Shown here: positions 44,444-56,168 of the stretch, in pieces
Position numbering within the stretch: position 1 is the stretch's first letter
Layout: each line of letters begins with the position of its first letter
Assembly (NCBI GenBank): GCA_019137255.1
Contig: WPDH01000407.1
Span: forward strand, 25,551 to 89,550
DNA from: Corinectria fuckeliana
Lineage: Eukaryota > Ascomycota > Sordariomycetes > Hypocreales > Nectriaceae
DNA length: 64,000 nt
Direction of reading: 5' to 3'
Notes under the pieces: generated by a model
Seen by the model: the letters and a program-made list of their open reading frames with translations, nothing else
What the model was told of the DNA's origin: nothing
Databases searched by the model: none
Made by a program: the position numbers and the translations under genes

Positions 44444-46029
44444 TCTAAGCCGGTATTCTGGCCGAGTTACTGTCTCGGGAAGGTGTAAAAACGGGCGCTA
44501 AAAGTTCGCCATTCCTTCACTTGCCAGCCATGTGCATGTGTGGAAGCTCTGTCCAGATTTATCAATCAAGACCCTTTTTCCTTTATACTTGTTTTCTTAG
44601 GCTTGAAACAAATGTCAGATTCTATAAGTATCACCTTCCGTATCGTAAATTTGTCTGTCAGCGAGCTCCCTAAGAGGCCAGCTCTTCAGCCCAAGACCAG
44701 CTAAAAAGACAGCAAGTACTTGTTGCCTGCACAGATAATAGTGTTAATCAAATTTACGTGACATCTCTCATTGTATGCTGTATACTGATGGTTGGATACA
44801 CGTCTCAACATACCCTGGATGCGCACAGGGTGTTATTACCTAAGCTGATACTTGAGCTACTGTAGCTAAGACAACATGAGCATTAGTAGATACAGCCCAT
44901 ACACCCATCATATGCGGTATAGTTGGTTCTTGCCTGTGGTGTACAGTGAAATCACAAGGCTTAGTGGGTGTTAATAAGCTGCCAAATATCCTGCGCCGAG
45001 ATCTAGTTTACATGTTTAGAATGTAACCAAACCCAAACGCTAGGATAATCCGCGAGCATTTCACGACCGATGCAGATGGAATATTCCTTCTGATCTGCGA
45101 GACCGTTACTATGTGTTTTCTGTTATAGCAGCCCAGACACACAAAATAACCAATGGCGTGGCCCACAACTGAGATAGTATAGACACTGTCGGTTGTGTAG
45201 CAATTCGCTCTATATGTAGGTCGGCAGCCAGACTACAGGAACGTCTGGCAACGATGGTGCCGGCGTGAATGAGCCGAAGATGGTCACTGCATCTTCGAGT
45301 ACAAAGGTTCCTAGGCGGCCTCCGAAACTCTCATGGCTGCTTTGAGAAATGTCTGGAGATGTTCTGTGCTGCGCAAGCCATTAGCCAAGGGCTGGTTCTT
45401 TCACGCTTTCTCCGCCATGGGTCTAGAAAGGATTGGGTAATATCGAGCCCATCCGGGGAATCAAACCTGCATGGTTGTCTACGATCTCGACCGATTGGCG
45501 TTACCGGCGAGGCCGAAACGGCGGCGCAGTAAAGTCTCCGATCAGACGTCCCCTAACTTGGTAACTGTTGAAGATTTTATCGAGAAACTCCATTGTCTCA
45601 TCATAATGGTGGGAGTTGAAAATACCACATAAGTTGTCCTGTGTCCTTTCCACCTGTTTTCATGGGTGCAAGTGCTTTGTGAGGCCTCCCAGGTGTCATG
45701 GCCTGCCTAGGCCAAGCCTCGTGACGGCTGATCAACAGTCAATCGCTACTTCAGATTATGTAGATCCCGTACTGAAATGTTATGAAAGTTAAATGCAAAA
45801 GTGGAACACTCTACAAGGCAGAGCCTGAACATGACATGGTATATACCTCAGCAAAGGTCGCCATGCCGGACCGAGTCCAGGAGGTGATGATGGCTACCTT
45901 CGGCCCAATTGTCGTTGATCACTTGCCTAATCATGCGACAGCCTTCATGTTATATATTTAGTTATGCAAAATGGCAGCTATCAGGAATATGACGCTGAAC
46001 TTGACCCGGCCGAGACTGTTGACAACCCG
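44444..46029. other. Intergenic, nothing recognised
   Basis: About 1.6 kb right of the cluster. Open frames here lack family-like composition. A T-arm-like string near 45.45 kb was checked for a tRNA and does not fold as one. Confidence 0.4.
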
Positions 46030-46690
46030 GAGGCTACGGGGCCTCTCCCCCCTAGATGTCATCTTGTTTGTTCCCGGTGACGTCTCAACATGTCACTGAC
46101 GTCGTATTGACCCACCGAGACTTCGCCGGCTCTGGAATTATGGGATTCCTGGACGTCTTCGACTCCAGATTGGCGAAAGTACCGCCGAGAATGTACACCC
46201 CGAGTTCCCCCGCATGGTCGGCAAGACCAGTAGCGAGCATTTCCACATTCACCCCACTGCCAACGTCCCCCTACACTGTCCGTGGCTCGAGCACAAACTT
46301 TGAATTACAAGATGCACGCTAAGAAGTAATCAGCAACTTCAAGCGTTCACTATCCGGAGTCTCGGGGTCAGGAGTTGATCGCCTGCCTGAAGGTTGGTAT
46401 CAGCAAGATTACGATCGGCTTTATGGGTCTCATGATCCATTCGACAAGAACAAGGTCCCGGACTACGTAATTGGAACTCGTTGCCGGCGGCAAGCATATT
46501 GACTCTGTCGGCTCCTATGTGAAGCCCACTGTTTACAAGGCCAAGTTCCCCGACCGCTCTTTGTTCAACGAGATCTTCGGACCTGTCTCGCTGTGAACAG
46601 TGTAGACCAAGTTGGTGGCGGGTCTCGCCTTGACTGGCGTGGTCTTCGCTCAGTGCCGAGTTACCCGCCGATAACCTGAGGATGCCCTTT
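46030..46690 (+). pseudogene. Relic of delta-1-pyrroline-5-carboxylate dehydrogenase
   Basis: Pieces of a mitochondrial proline-pathway aldehyde dehydrogenase appear in order across frames: HVTDVVLTHRDFAGS (46.09 kb), then ESTAENV, PRMVGKTSS and HFHIHPTANVPL (46.17-46.27 kb), DPFDKNKVPDY (46.44 kb), GGKHIDSVGSYVKPTVYKAK (46.49 kb) and NEIFGPV (46.57 kb). Frame changes and in-frame stops break it at several points, and the N-terminal third and the segment between ~46.3 and 46.4 kb are reduced. The active-site Cys region is not recognisable. Intact enzymes oxidise P5C to glutamate in mitochondria; this copy is dead. Confidence 0.65.
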
Positions 46691-47171
46691 GATACTCGGC
46701 TGGTAACCTCTAGGTCAGTAATACTAACCCGAACTCCAGCCGCTCTGAAGGACAGCTAGGTTAATCAGGATAAGCCTGACCCATAGGCTTCAAACGTTGG
46801 TGGCCTCACTAGGGCTAGTCGTCTCCTTCGTGGACTGGTAGTTAGTCTGGAGTTTGATCGGGGTTAGTAACGTCTTCTTCGAAGTGGCTCTTCATTTGAG
46901 CTCGTTCTTGAGATTCACAATCTGCATCTTTACTGTATTGCTTTCTTTTATCTGGCAAGATATCAAGGAAGGCTCATAAAACAAAATAATATCAACTATG
47001 TATGAAAACCGTCGCCCCACTCGGCCAAGCGGCCTTCCAAGGCGGTCATGTACAACCAAAACAAAGTTGGGATAACTAGAATGATAGGGGGTAGTGTTTG
47101 AAAATCAGTCAGAGATGCTGGTGGAGATGTTGTAAACTATGTACATCCCAATGCATCGGCCTCGAGACACC
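46691..47171. other. Intergenic, nothing recognised
   Basis: Short non-coding stretch between the dehydrogenase relic and the 3' end of a secreted-protein gene. Confidence 0.4.
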
Positions 47172-48010
47172 TCATCGGAAGTTGCCCTGTCCATTGCAAC
47201 GGCTAAGAGGCGGGGAACTGCCGGGCTTCTTGCACATGGAGACAGCCCCCTCGACCCAGCCAACGCCGTTGAAGCTACCCTCGTTGTGGCTGTCAGCGAA
47301 CCAGGTTCCCATCTCCTTCGTGGATCCGATGCAGCCAACGAACTGGCGGCCGGACCGCCGGGTCACAATGGGCTTCGTGATCATGACGCCGCACTTGCCG
47401 TCCTCGACAGGGCCTCTAGTGTCTACTGAGGTCGTAGTTGACCACGTTCGGCTGTAGTCGACGCCGAGAGAGCTGCCCAGCCGGTCCTTGACAATCTTCA
47501 GGTCGAGGCCTGCGCTACCGCCCACGGTGTTGCTGACCGTGTAGCCGGAGGAGACGCTAATCGTCCAGTCTCCAACGGCGCAGACGACGGGGGACATCTG
47601 GATATCCCAGTCGACGAAGGTCTCTTCCTTATCAGTGACGATGGAGAAAGTGTTGTCGCAATCGGCGTCATCACGTTCGCTAAGCTCAACATCAGGGATG
47701 TCAGAGCCTTTGTAAGAGACCCAAGAAGGATCAAGCTCGGGGGCGCCGAGAGTGATGCCTTTGGTCTTCAACTGCTCAAGATAGTCGGTCTCTTTCATGA
47801 CGTGCGCTATCACAAAGTCAGGAACTCGTGTCCATTCATGGCAGAAGAAGGCAGGAACTTACCAACGCCATCGAGAGTAACGATAACATCGTCTGACGTA
47901 AGGTTGTAGCCAGATGTCCACTTGGGGGCCCGCTTGATACCATCAGCGTTGAAGGGAACAGCAACGACAATGGTAGTCAAGACAAGACAAAGAAGGGCGA
48001 ATCGAGACAT
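47172..48010 (-). CDS. Secreted protein, effector-like, unknown function
   Basis: Exons 48010-47863 and 47806-47172 give 260 residues. The intron has a CTGAC branch site. A clear signal peptide (MSRFALLCLVLTTIVVAVPF) suggests secretion, with a Lys-Arg (IKRAPKW) shortly after that could be a Kex2-type cleavage site. The mature protein has few Cys (four to five) and a repeated Ser/Thr/Gly-rich core (WTISVSSGYTVSN and VDYSRTWSTTTSVDTRG) suggesting an all-beta fold. The pattern is like small secreted 'effector-like' proteins of plant- and insect-associated ascomycetes. No enzymatic motif. It is not part of the cluster and function is unknown. Confidence 0.75.
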
Positions 48011-49410
48011 GGTAAAAAGGGGAACAATGATTTGGGATAGGGTATCTAGTATTGATACGGCCAATGAGGCAAAGGAGGAGCGGATGATTTGAAAAGTGTC
48101 GACTCTTGTGGCGAAGTGCTGGTAGATATATGATCATGATATTAAGATATCTAGCTTTCCTACGTTCTTCTAGCGTCCCTTAGCCTAGCAAGCTAAGATG
48201 GCGTGAGCCTCAGAATACTGCCCGCCGCGACGACTTACACCGACGAGCCGTTATGGACGACATCACATGGGCAGATATGAAACTTGACGTGGTACCTTCC
48301 CGTTGCTCTGATAGAGTTTCCGACGAACCACAGTTACTAAGCCTAATGTTTACAGTCGAGTGTTGGATCTCTAGGATCTGCAACATACGGGAACATGGCC
48401 AAACTCACCAACCCCACGCAGAACTGTCTATGCGCAACTGATACGACGCCGTCCATACCTCGTGAGCTGTTGTGTGCTACTGTGCGTCTAAATTAGCTAA
48501 TTCTGCCTTGCCGTTGATACCATTTTCCCCTCTGAAAGCACTTGCGCTATTTTCGCATAAATTTGGATGGTCAAACGCCCCGAAGTAGTGCTGGAATCCT
48601 TCAAACTCTATCTTAGCGACACCCTGTTATTGGGTGATGGTGATGTCCCTGAATCCCTCAAGGTGTCAAATGGAAAATCCACCTATACGAGAATTGCTAG
48701 TGGAGAGAAGCGCGGTTTCATAGTGTCTCCCTACTAACTAACCAACTAACTAACCTGCTTGTGTCGTGAGTGGCCGTGCGTTTCTGGGACCATCACTATT
48801 CTTGGCGTTTCACCCTGTCATCTATCATGAATGGATCAGCATAATACGACGAAGATCTCATATTTGAGTTCGTTTGGTTGCGGCACGGCTCATTTCCCCA
48901 GTTTCAATTCGTGCGAGATCTCGGAACTTGCCTTATCTTAGCCTGTGGTACATCATGAGCGACTCATCTGGCACGGTCAATGCCTCAGACCCGAAGTAAT
49001 TACAGCTAGCAAGGTTGTTGCGCCTATCACAACCACACGTGGTCATGCCACACTGAAAGAAGTAGGTGCTCCTACAGCGTCATGTCAGCCATCATATGTG
49101 AGCCGATATGCTTGAAGCGTCCGAGCACATACGGTGTAGTGGACCCGCAGTTGCTCTCCTTCCTCATCTGAAAACACACTTCGGCTTCGGAGTTGAAGGG
49201 AATCTCCTGTGGACTGGATAACAAGAAACGGCCGTCTTAAGACGGTGTCTCGGTCAAGAGTGAGGGGATACATAAGTAGCCGGTTGTCCATTCTGATCCC
49301 GCTGTCTACTTCAAGCCACGGTTCCTCTTCAACAATCAAGGATCCCGTTAGCCTTACATACAATCCACCTCTTCAATTTTTTCTGTCAAGCCTTTACCTA
49401 AATATACGAC
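48011..49410. other. Intergenic between two secreted-protein genes
   Basis: 1.4 kb without recognised gene. Probably holds both promoters, since the flanking genes are divergent. Confidence 0.4.
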
Positions 49411-49908
49411 ATGCATTTCTCCGCTGTAGCTCTGTTCTTCATGACAACTGGAGTGTAAGTCTTCTTCGCCTCATAGCCCATTAACGAACCTCTAACCCTT
49501 CCAGCGCCTACGCCGACCTCCACCGTGCAGCTGCTTGCGTCTCTGACAGAGTGACATCTCCCAGTGGAGGCACTGGCTGGAGTGTCAGCTACAACTGGAG
49601 AACCACATACGAGACTCTCCCGGATGCCACCAAATGTGCCTGTGAACACTACAAGAGCCGCGACACCGGTACTAACCAGTGGGATACATGCCTTGACTGC
49701 ACCTTTGTAAGTAATTGCCTCGTCTTCCAGTGATCCCTAGCTAATCGTAACATAGGATGGAATGGCATGCATCTCTGAGGGAAAGCACATTGGTGGTGAC
49801 GAGGTAAGATGATGTATACACTATTCTCAGGCCATTTTGCTAATGCCCCAGTAGATGACCTATTACTGCGAGGAGAAGTGTGGCGGTCAGGGCGCTGAGG
49901 GTGACTAA
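49411..49908 (+). CDS. Small cysteine-rich secreted protein
   Basis: Four short exons, 49411-49454, 49505-49706, 49756-49803 and 49855-49908, join in frame to 115 residues. A hydrophobic signal peptide (MHFSAVALFFMTTGVAYA) is followed by about 97 residues with eight Cys (AACVS, KCACEHY, DTCLDCTF, MACIS, YYCEEKCGG), an even number that fits four disulphides. Each intron is 49-51 nt with GT...AG ends. Size, Cys content and signal peptide fit the broad class of fungal apoplastic effectors or antimicrobial-like peptides. No family was recognised and no function is claimed. Confidence 0.75.
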
Positions 49909-50439
49909 AGAGATTATAGTGCTACTTAAAGGAGGCATGTGGTTTGGAAGGCAATATACCCAGTTCAATTTGGTAGACAGAGTTTGCAAATGTACATACA
50001 CTGTTAGTTGATTCAAAATACGTAACGTATCAAACCTACGTAAGCTGTTTACCTGTGCGTTCAACCCCTAATCTGCATACTATTCAGGTAGCTGAAAAAG
50101 AATTTGCTAAACTACACCTGTTTTTTTTCTTGAGAGCATGTTTCTTCTTCAAGACGTGAAACACTTCCACCTTCCACCTTCTACATCTTACCAATCGGAT
50201 TCAGGGGGCCAGGGTGAACCAGGATTAGAGTTCACAAACTTACGATAAGAAGGGTTCTTTGAGAGAGGTAGTAGGGGAAGATGTGCAATCGTGTTTTATA
50301 CCGAAGATTAAAAAACCTAGGTCTTTAATAGACGCGGAGTTCATCACTTTAAGTAACATTTTATGTATAGTAGTAGGCGGCTGTGAGCTTCCAAATCTAG
50401 ACTATTATGTTAGTGGATTTAGACTTCTGGGGAATAATT

Positions 50440-50713
50440 GTTGCAAACTAAGGGCTGAGTTGGAAGGTAAAAAGCTCTTGATTTCCTAGCTAAAAGAGGG
50501 AAAATTAAGATTCTAAGTATATCAATTTTAGGCTTCTTGGAAACCTCTAGAAGATTAAAGAAAGTCTGCTACCTTTATTATCCGTGGGGCTAGGGTCACG
50601 ATTATCGTCAAGGTCAAGCCACCTATGGGGCACTCAGGCTGCAATGGTAATAACTAGAGGCGGTGACGATAATCTAGATAATTATAAATAGCGATTATGA
50701 TACTGAAATGTGA
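50440..50713 (+). repeat. Diverged direct repeat, copy 1
   Basis: About 274 bp aligning in order to copy 2 at 50943-51218, from gttgcaaacta to gaaatgtga, with shared blocks such as tttcctagctaaaagaggga and ggctagggtcac. Copy 1 tends to have T or A where copy 2 has C or G. Confidence 0.8.
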
Positions 50714-50942
50714 TAATAATGTCAGTAGGATTAGCTATCAGTTAGGTTACCTACTTAAAGCGAGCCGCCTGCTAGTTTAGCTAGAAGGGTATGCTTTTTT
50801 CCTTTCTTTCCTTGAGACCTTAATTTCTTTATCATCAAAAGCGTGATCTTTTGATCTACTTACTGATACTTTTTCTTCTTATCATTTCCCTCTTGGAAGA
50901 CTGTAGTTCTCATTCCCAACCCAATCGAGAAAGCCTCCTAGG

Positions 50943-51218
50943 GTTGCAAACTAGGGGTTGAATTGAGATGTGAAAAGCTCTTGGTTTCCTAGCTAAAAGA
51001 GGGACAAATTGAGGATGTAAATATATTAATTTTGAGCTCCTAGGAAATCTGTAGAAGGTTGAAGAAGTCTGCTGCCTTTATCGTCAGTTGGGCTAGGGTC
51101 ACAATAATCATCACGAGGTCAGGCCACCTGTAGGTCATCCAGGCCGTGATGCTCATGATCAGATGCGGTGACGATGATCTAGAAGTTTCGGAATAGCGAT
51201 TATGATCTCGAAATGTGA
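50943..51218 (+). repeat. Diverged direct repeat, copy 2
   Basis: Second copy, about 500 bp downstream of copy 1 in the same orientation. No open reading frame is conserved between the copies, so this looks like a non-coding or MITE-like element. Confidence 0.8.
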
Positions 51219-52766
51219 AACCTGGAGTCGTGTGCTTTTTCAAGGCACTGCGGCTTCTACCTAGTCCTCATGTGCTTCTCATAAGCCCTTTTGTTGAATA
51301 GATTTGTATTTTGACGTCTTTATTATCGCCACTCACATTATAACTTCAGAGTCCCATAACCTGACCTATTCAGACCGCGCCAATAGCCATGCCAGACCAA
51401 GTAATATGAATGGCTCTCGGTCAGGGGATACATGAGCATCTCGTCCAGCGGAATCGCAAGGCCTAGTGGACCACTTACTTTCTCGCCCGAGAAACGACAT
51501 CGTTAATGGGGTTACCGCAGTCAATACCTAGTGACGTGGTGCATCCTTAGTTACCCTACTACAATGCCTCTAGCTACCGCTTTACAGCACGTCCGCCTTT
51601 CCCCTGCTATCCTTTTCATCGACAAGAGTCTGCAGATAAACAGCTCAGCTCTTTGCTTCCACTCATCATTTCACGGGAGTTTACGGCGCCAATGGGAGGT
51701 TGAACAAAGAGCTCCTGCTCAGCATCAAACAAGTCCTGTCTAACGTGGCAGGAAGAGCTGATGAGCTGCAAAAGACTTTCCCAATGAAGGTGAACAGGGC
51801 CATCAATGATGTCACGAGGACCTCGGGCTTCTTTTGCAGTACCAGGTAAGCAGTATGAGGCTTTCTTGATGGGAGGTTCAAGAATCCTAGCCGCAATTCT
51901 CAAGTGAATTCATCTTGCGACGCGCCCATTGTTGTTTTGCTTTTTTGAAATTTGTTTGAGTCTCTAGGCTCACACCTCGGCGCCCTTAATTCTACGGAGC
52001 CGGTCTTGAACTTGATGAAGGTGCGGATCGATTCGTCTCATCAGATGCTTAGCATATTTGGCTGTTAATAAAGCCAGGGGCTCTCTGGTAAGTCACCGCA
52101 CACTTACTTTAGGATTCAAAACATTGATTGAAAATTGCAGGGACATTTCTTGCTTTCGACCATCAACCAATTATCATTTCCAACTTGAACTTTCTTCTGT
52201 GGTCAGTCTTCAACCCAAAGACGTTAGACCATAGGTCTCTCCAGCGTCCCAAGTCCCATGTCATCTTCACGGAGGTGATAGGGAAGGAAACCCCATCGCT
52301 GATTTGCGATAATAAGAACTACAGCAATTAGATATGGCGAACTCGATCGCTGTTAGAAATACAGGGTAGGTATCACAAGCCATCGCTAAGCATAACATCC
52401 GGCAGTTATTGGCCTGCCATGTTACTGTGCATATAGAGATAGACCTAGCTTACTTTAACCTCATTTTATTTTTAGGCAAAAATGGCCACGTATGCTGAGG
52501 CTCATTGAGCAGTCGAGCGGCTCACCACTGACCTACACACAATGCCAGAGAGTACACTCACGATCCATGGGAATATCAAGTAGTAGAGTGAAGAATGAGA
52601 TTTCATATAAACAGTAGGCACGCATTGAAGGGTGTGCTAGTAGGGTACCTTTGGAGTCATGCATCTAACTTTCTATTCTAATATTGTAAACTGATACTTA
52701 ACCGGAAACCTAATGCTATAGTAAACACATGTCGCTGCTTTTATAGACCTTTTGTCCAGATTCTAC

Positions 52767-54308
52767 TTAGACATAAAAGTAGCACAATGGGCCTGATAGA
52801 GTATCCATAATATCCCTAATCTTAACAGATGGCCCAGAATATCCCATGTCCAAATCATCATCGAGGGACGTCGCTCTCGACTCTGGGATGTTATTCCAGG
52901 TAATGTGGCTGTAGTTGCCCTTGCTGAGATCAGTGTGCCGCGTTTCGGGATCGATAGCCTGCCTAGTCACGGCGTTAGTCACGGATACAAAAAAAGAACG
53001 TCAACTATGCCACGTACCAGTAAGACCACATCCGATCCATCATACCGTGGTGGAGCCAGAAGACCGGGTCCCCGGGGGAAGTATACAAATCACCACCAGG
53101 ATCACCACTAGTAAGCCAGTCAGTACAATGATCAAGTACATTCCTGTTAATCTCCTCACCTGATCACATAATGCATGCCGCCATGGGGACCAATTTCCAA
53201 GGAGTTCGAGATTCCTTCGGACAAAAGCCGATACTCGTCAAAGTTGGGCTTCTGCAGTAGTTCTGTTCCACGTGTCAGTCGCTTTGTGTGATCAAGAATC
53301 ATCTAAGACTAACCCGTAACAGTCGTGTAGTTTCCATAACGCTGGTTCAGTGCTGGTCCGACGTCTCTCTTCAGACGACGAGGGTTGTACCCAAGGCCAC
53401 CCTCTGGTCCAGGTTTGGACCCCTGAATGCCACCAACCGGCCCGAGGTTGACGGTCATGTTGGCGAAGGGACCAGTTGTAACAAAGCCGCCTCCCACGCC
53501 GGCCGCCAGCTGGTAATCATCACCCTCTACACCCTTTGGAGGCGAGATGACAGGGCCGGCATGGGGGGTGTACTCTCCGTTTCCTCCCATGCTGTAGGGG
53601 TCGCCATTGAAAATGGGGGACTTTTCGGGTGCAGAGGCATACTTGGGCCAGTCCCAGTACTAAGTCCTTCGGTTTAGAACTGGTTCTTGTCGGGACTGCG
53701 GTGGCTAACTTACAGGTTGGTAGCCGGTGTAGCCACACTCGTCTCGAAGAGCCTTTTCGTAGATATGTATGAACCACCGATGCCAAGGCATGAAGTTACC
53801 GGTGAAGTGTATACTCAAGGTCCTCTCTATGTGGGTCACAATAAAGTCGTCAAACTATCAACCAAGACGTATTAGTGTTGTTTTGATAGAAGTGTTCCAT
53901 GGCCATGGACTCACACGAGACCGGACACCGGAAGAAACGTTGGCGGGTGTATGAGGAGGGAGAGTCTGAAGACACTTGACGGCATTGACGTAGGCGAGTC
54001 TTTCTTTTTTTGATAGTGCGCCACTTGAGCAAGCATTAGCAGATGTTCAAAGAGGCAATAGCGTCGTTGATGACACACTACTCGCGACGGAAGACGATAT
54101 TCTTCGTGGTGCAAGTGGGCTCTTGGCCACTCTTTCTCAGTTTGGCCTCTCGCTTTGAGAGTGCACTGAGAACATCTGCCCTGATCTCGTCCGTGAGCTT
54201 GGAGAACTGGAGCTCTAAGTCTGTCGTGTTGTCGCGAGAGTAAATTGAGGGCAAGGCCGTAACTACCGAGGCTAGCAGAGCTGACGATACGATAGAAGCA
54301 ACCTTCAT
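52767..54308 (-). CDS. Secreted tyrosinase (one-base frame discrepancy)
   Basis: Exons 54308-54082, 54025-53915, 53854-53714, 53659-53314, 53262-53160, 53107-53018 and 52962-52767 give about 404 residues. A signal peptide (MKVASIVSSALLASVVTALP) is present. Copper site A: HFTGNFMPWHRWFIHIYE. Between the sites are YWDWPKYA and FNGDPYSMGG. Copper site B: IGPHGGMHYVI, then DPVFWLHHGMMDRMW. These are full type-3 copper signatures for monophenol/o-diphenol oxidation (melanin-like or natural-product chemistry). Exons 2-7 splice cleanly. Exon 1 ends CGC GA|GTAGTG, one base short of the frame needed for the conserved REWRT start of exon 2. Either a one-base lesion, a sequencing error or an unseen splice form. 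Ser/Gly-rich insertion KPGPEGGLGY precedes the B site. Confidence 0.75.
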
Positions 54309-56168
54309 ATTGATGGCAGCCCCAATGGAACGGGAGACGGCTTCGGTGACTTTGGACCCGTGAGACTGGAAGATTGATGACAAGTGACCACACGTTCAGG
54401 AGGCGGAAGAGAGCTACCGAGAAAGGAAAGGAGTAAAACAGCACATGGCTGGTAAGAGCATTTATAGCTGTAACAGGCGGAGTTTGGTTCGTTGCAAATA
54501 TCCCGCTAGCTGAACCTGCACGATATTTGGAATCCGTTAAGGAAAGATACCAGTAACCGGGAACGAACACAACCTCCGATGTCTAACAACGGGAACTGAT
54601 GGGATTGGCCCGACCCATGCCCTGTCATCGATGACAAACACGGTACTGCTACGTAGTGGGTGGGGGTCTTGGTTCATGCAAAACGTTCGGAATCACTCTA
54701 TTCACAAGACAGTTGCGGCTGCTCGGAGCAGACTAACCGAGTCAATCCTCGTTTTAAGCTTCCCGGTTGTTCGGCGCCAGCTGGCCCTACATGGAGGAAC
54801 CCTGCCGCGGGGGAGACTAGCAGTATTGGGAAGGCAGCCAGCAGCCGAGGTCCGCCGAGAACTTATGTGCTAAGGGGCGTCCAGGGTTTCTTCTTCTGGA
54901 AACGTTCAATGACACGATGCAAGAGAGATACGAGTCCAGCAATGATTCTTTGGACGGTAGAGCCAATCGACGCCGCCGGTTTCCAGTTTCACATTCGCAG
55001 ATCCATCCGCAAGAGACATGTTCGAAACGAAACCAGCGGCCCCTTCATGTGGAGCTTGCGATGGAGCTCAACTCGGCTGAGATCCCTGTTAGCCGAGCGG
55101 AGACAGAGACGGTCGGCATCATCGGCAGTGGCTGAGTCGTCGCTGCGGTAAGTCCCGAGACCTACTCCCCTAATACGACGGCATTATTACTTAATATGTA
55201 GTGTATATATCCTCTCAGGAGGAACTTTTGGGGAAACCATGCTGCCGGAACGCCACTCTAGAAACGTTATTCATACCTAGAATGAGCCTTAAAACGGGCT
55301 GGCAGGCCCTCGGACTCTTCATTCGTCCGGTATATACTTGCCCCCTGTTTAGCGCATTCGGACTGATGGCCGATTCACTCGGTGATTGGCTGCCCTGTAG
55401 CGTGGCTGGCGGGAGGCTTTAGTTGCTTTGTTTGGGGCTGAATGATCTGTCACTTAGACTGCAATAGATCACGATCGGTGGCTAAAGCCTTAGCGTCGGT
55501 CATCAATTAGGTTGAAGTTCTAGACTAGCAAACATTCAGGCGTTGTACTGTACGGTATACAGTAAATTGACAGTCAGGATCATCGATTGCTTGATGTGCC
55601 ATCACAGAAACAATGTTGTATTTTGTTAGACTATATGGTATTTTGTTGGTGTGGAGCTAACTTCAGCGAGAACACACCAGCCCAGACAACAACACTTACA
55701 CGGCCGGCTGAAAAGATGGATCGGAAACAGGCTTGCTAGGTCTTGAGGAAGGAATCTGCAGGAAGGAAAATGTCAGCAACTGGGATCAGGGGCTTGCGCT
55801 TCTGATGTCGTAGAAGAAGATATCTCAAGGAAAGAAGCTGCTGCGATAGCTTGGTTAGTCAATTCAAGAGGTAAAAGTGAGTTTGGGCAAAAACAATCAT
55901 ATCAATTAAATCAAGGGAAAAGTATGCCCTTCTAGATAAGCTGGGCAGACAGCTGCCCTTGAGTAGGCATCCTGGCTGACTGAGTCCTCCGGTCAATCTA
56001 CCCTGGACGTTCAGAATCCACCAATACAGTACTTCGTATTCCATAAAAGCCGCCTATTGAAAATATAAGCACCTGATAACCGGATTAAGAAAAGTGAGTA
56101 GCCTTGCTCCCCAACCCCATTGTCTATATCGGTTGACACAGAATGACGAGTTGGAACCACCTGCCGTC
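54309..56168. other. Intergenic, nothing recognised
   Basis: 1.9 kb with scattered short frames of no recognisable family. It includes the tyrosinase promoter. Confidence 0.4.

Larger units (their letters stand above)
49909..52766. other. Gene-poor region with duplicated non-coding sequence
   Basis: Nearly 3 kb without an intact gene. It contains the two diverged direct repeats listed separately and a short coding-like trace on the + strand at about 51.66-51.85 kb (NKELLLSIKQVLSNVAGRA) that I cannot assign. Confidence 0.5.

Noticed and set aside
45420..45540. tRNA-like T-arm string on the minus strand
   Set aside because: The T stem does not pair and no acceptor, D or anticodon arm can be built around it.
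53911..54570. 219-codon minus-strand frame overlapping the tyrosinase 5' end
   Set aside because: It runs through a predicted intron and the signal-peptide exon in the wrong frame and has no domain features.
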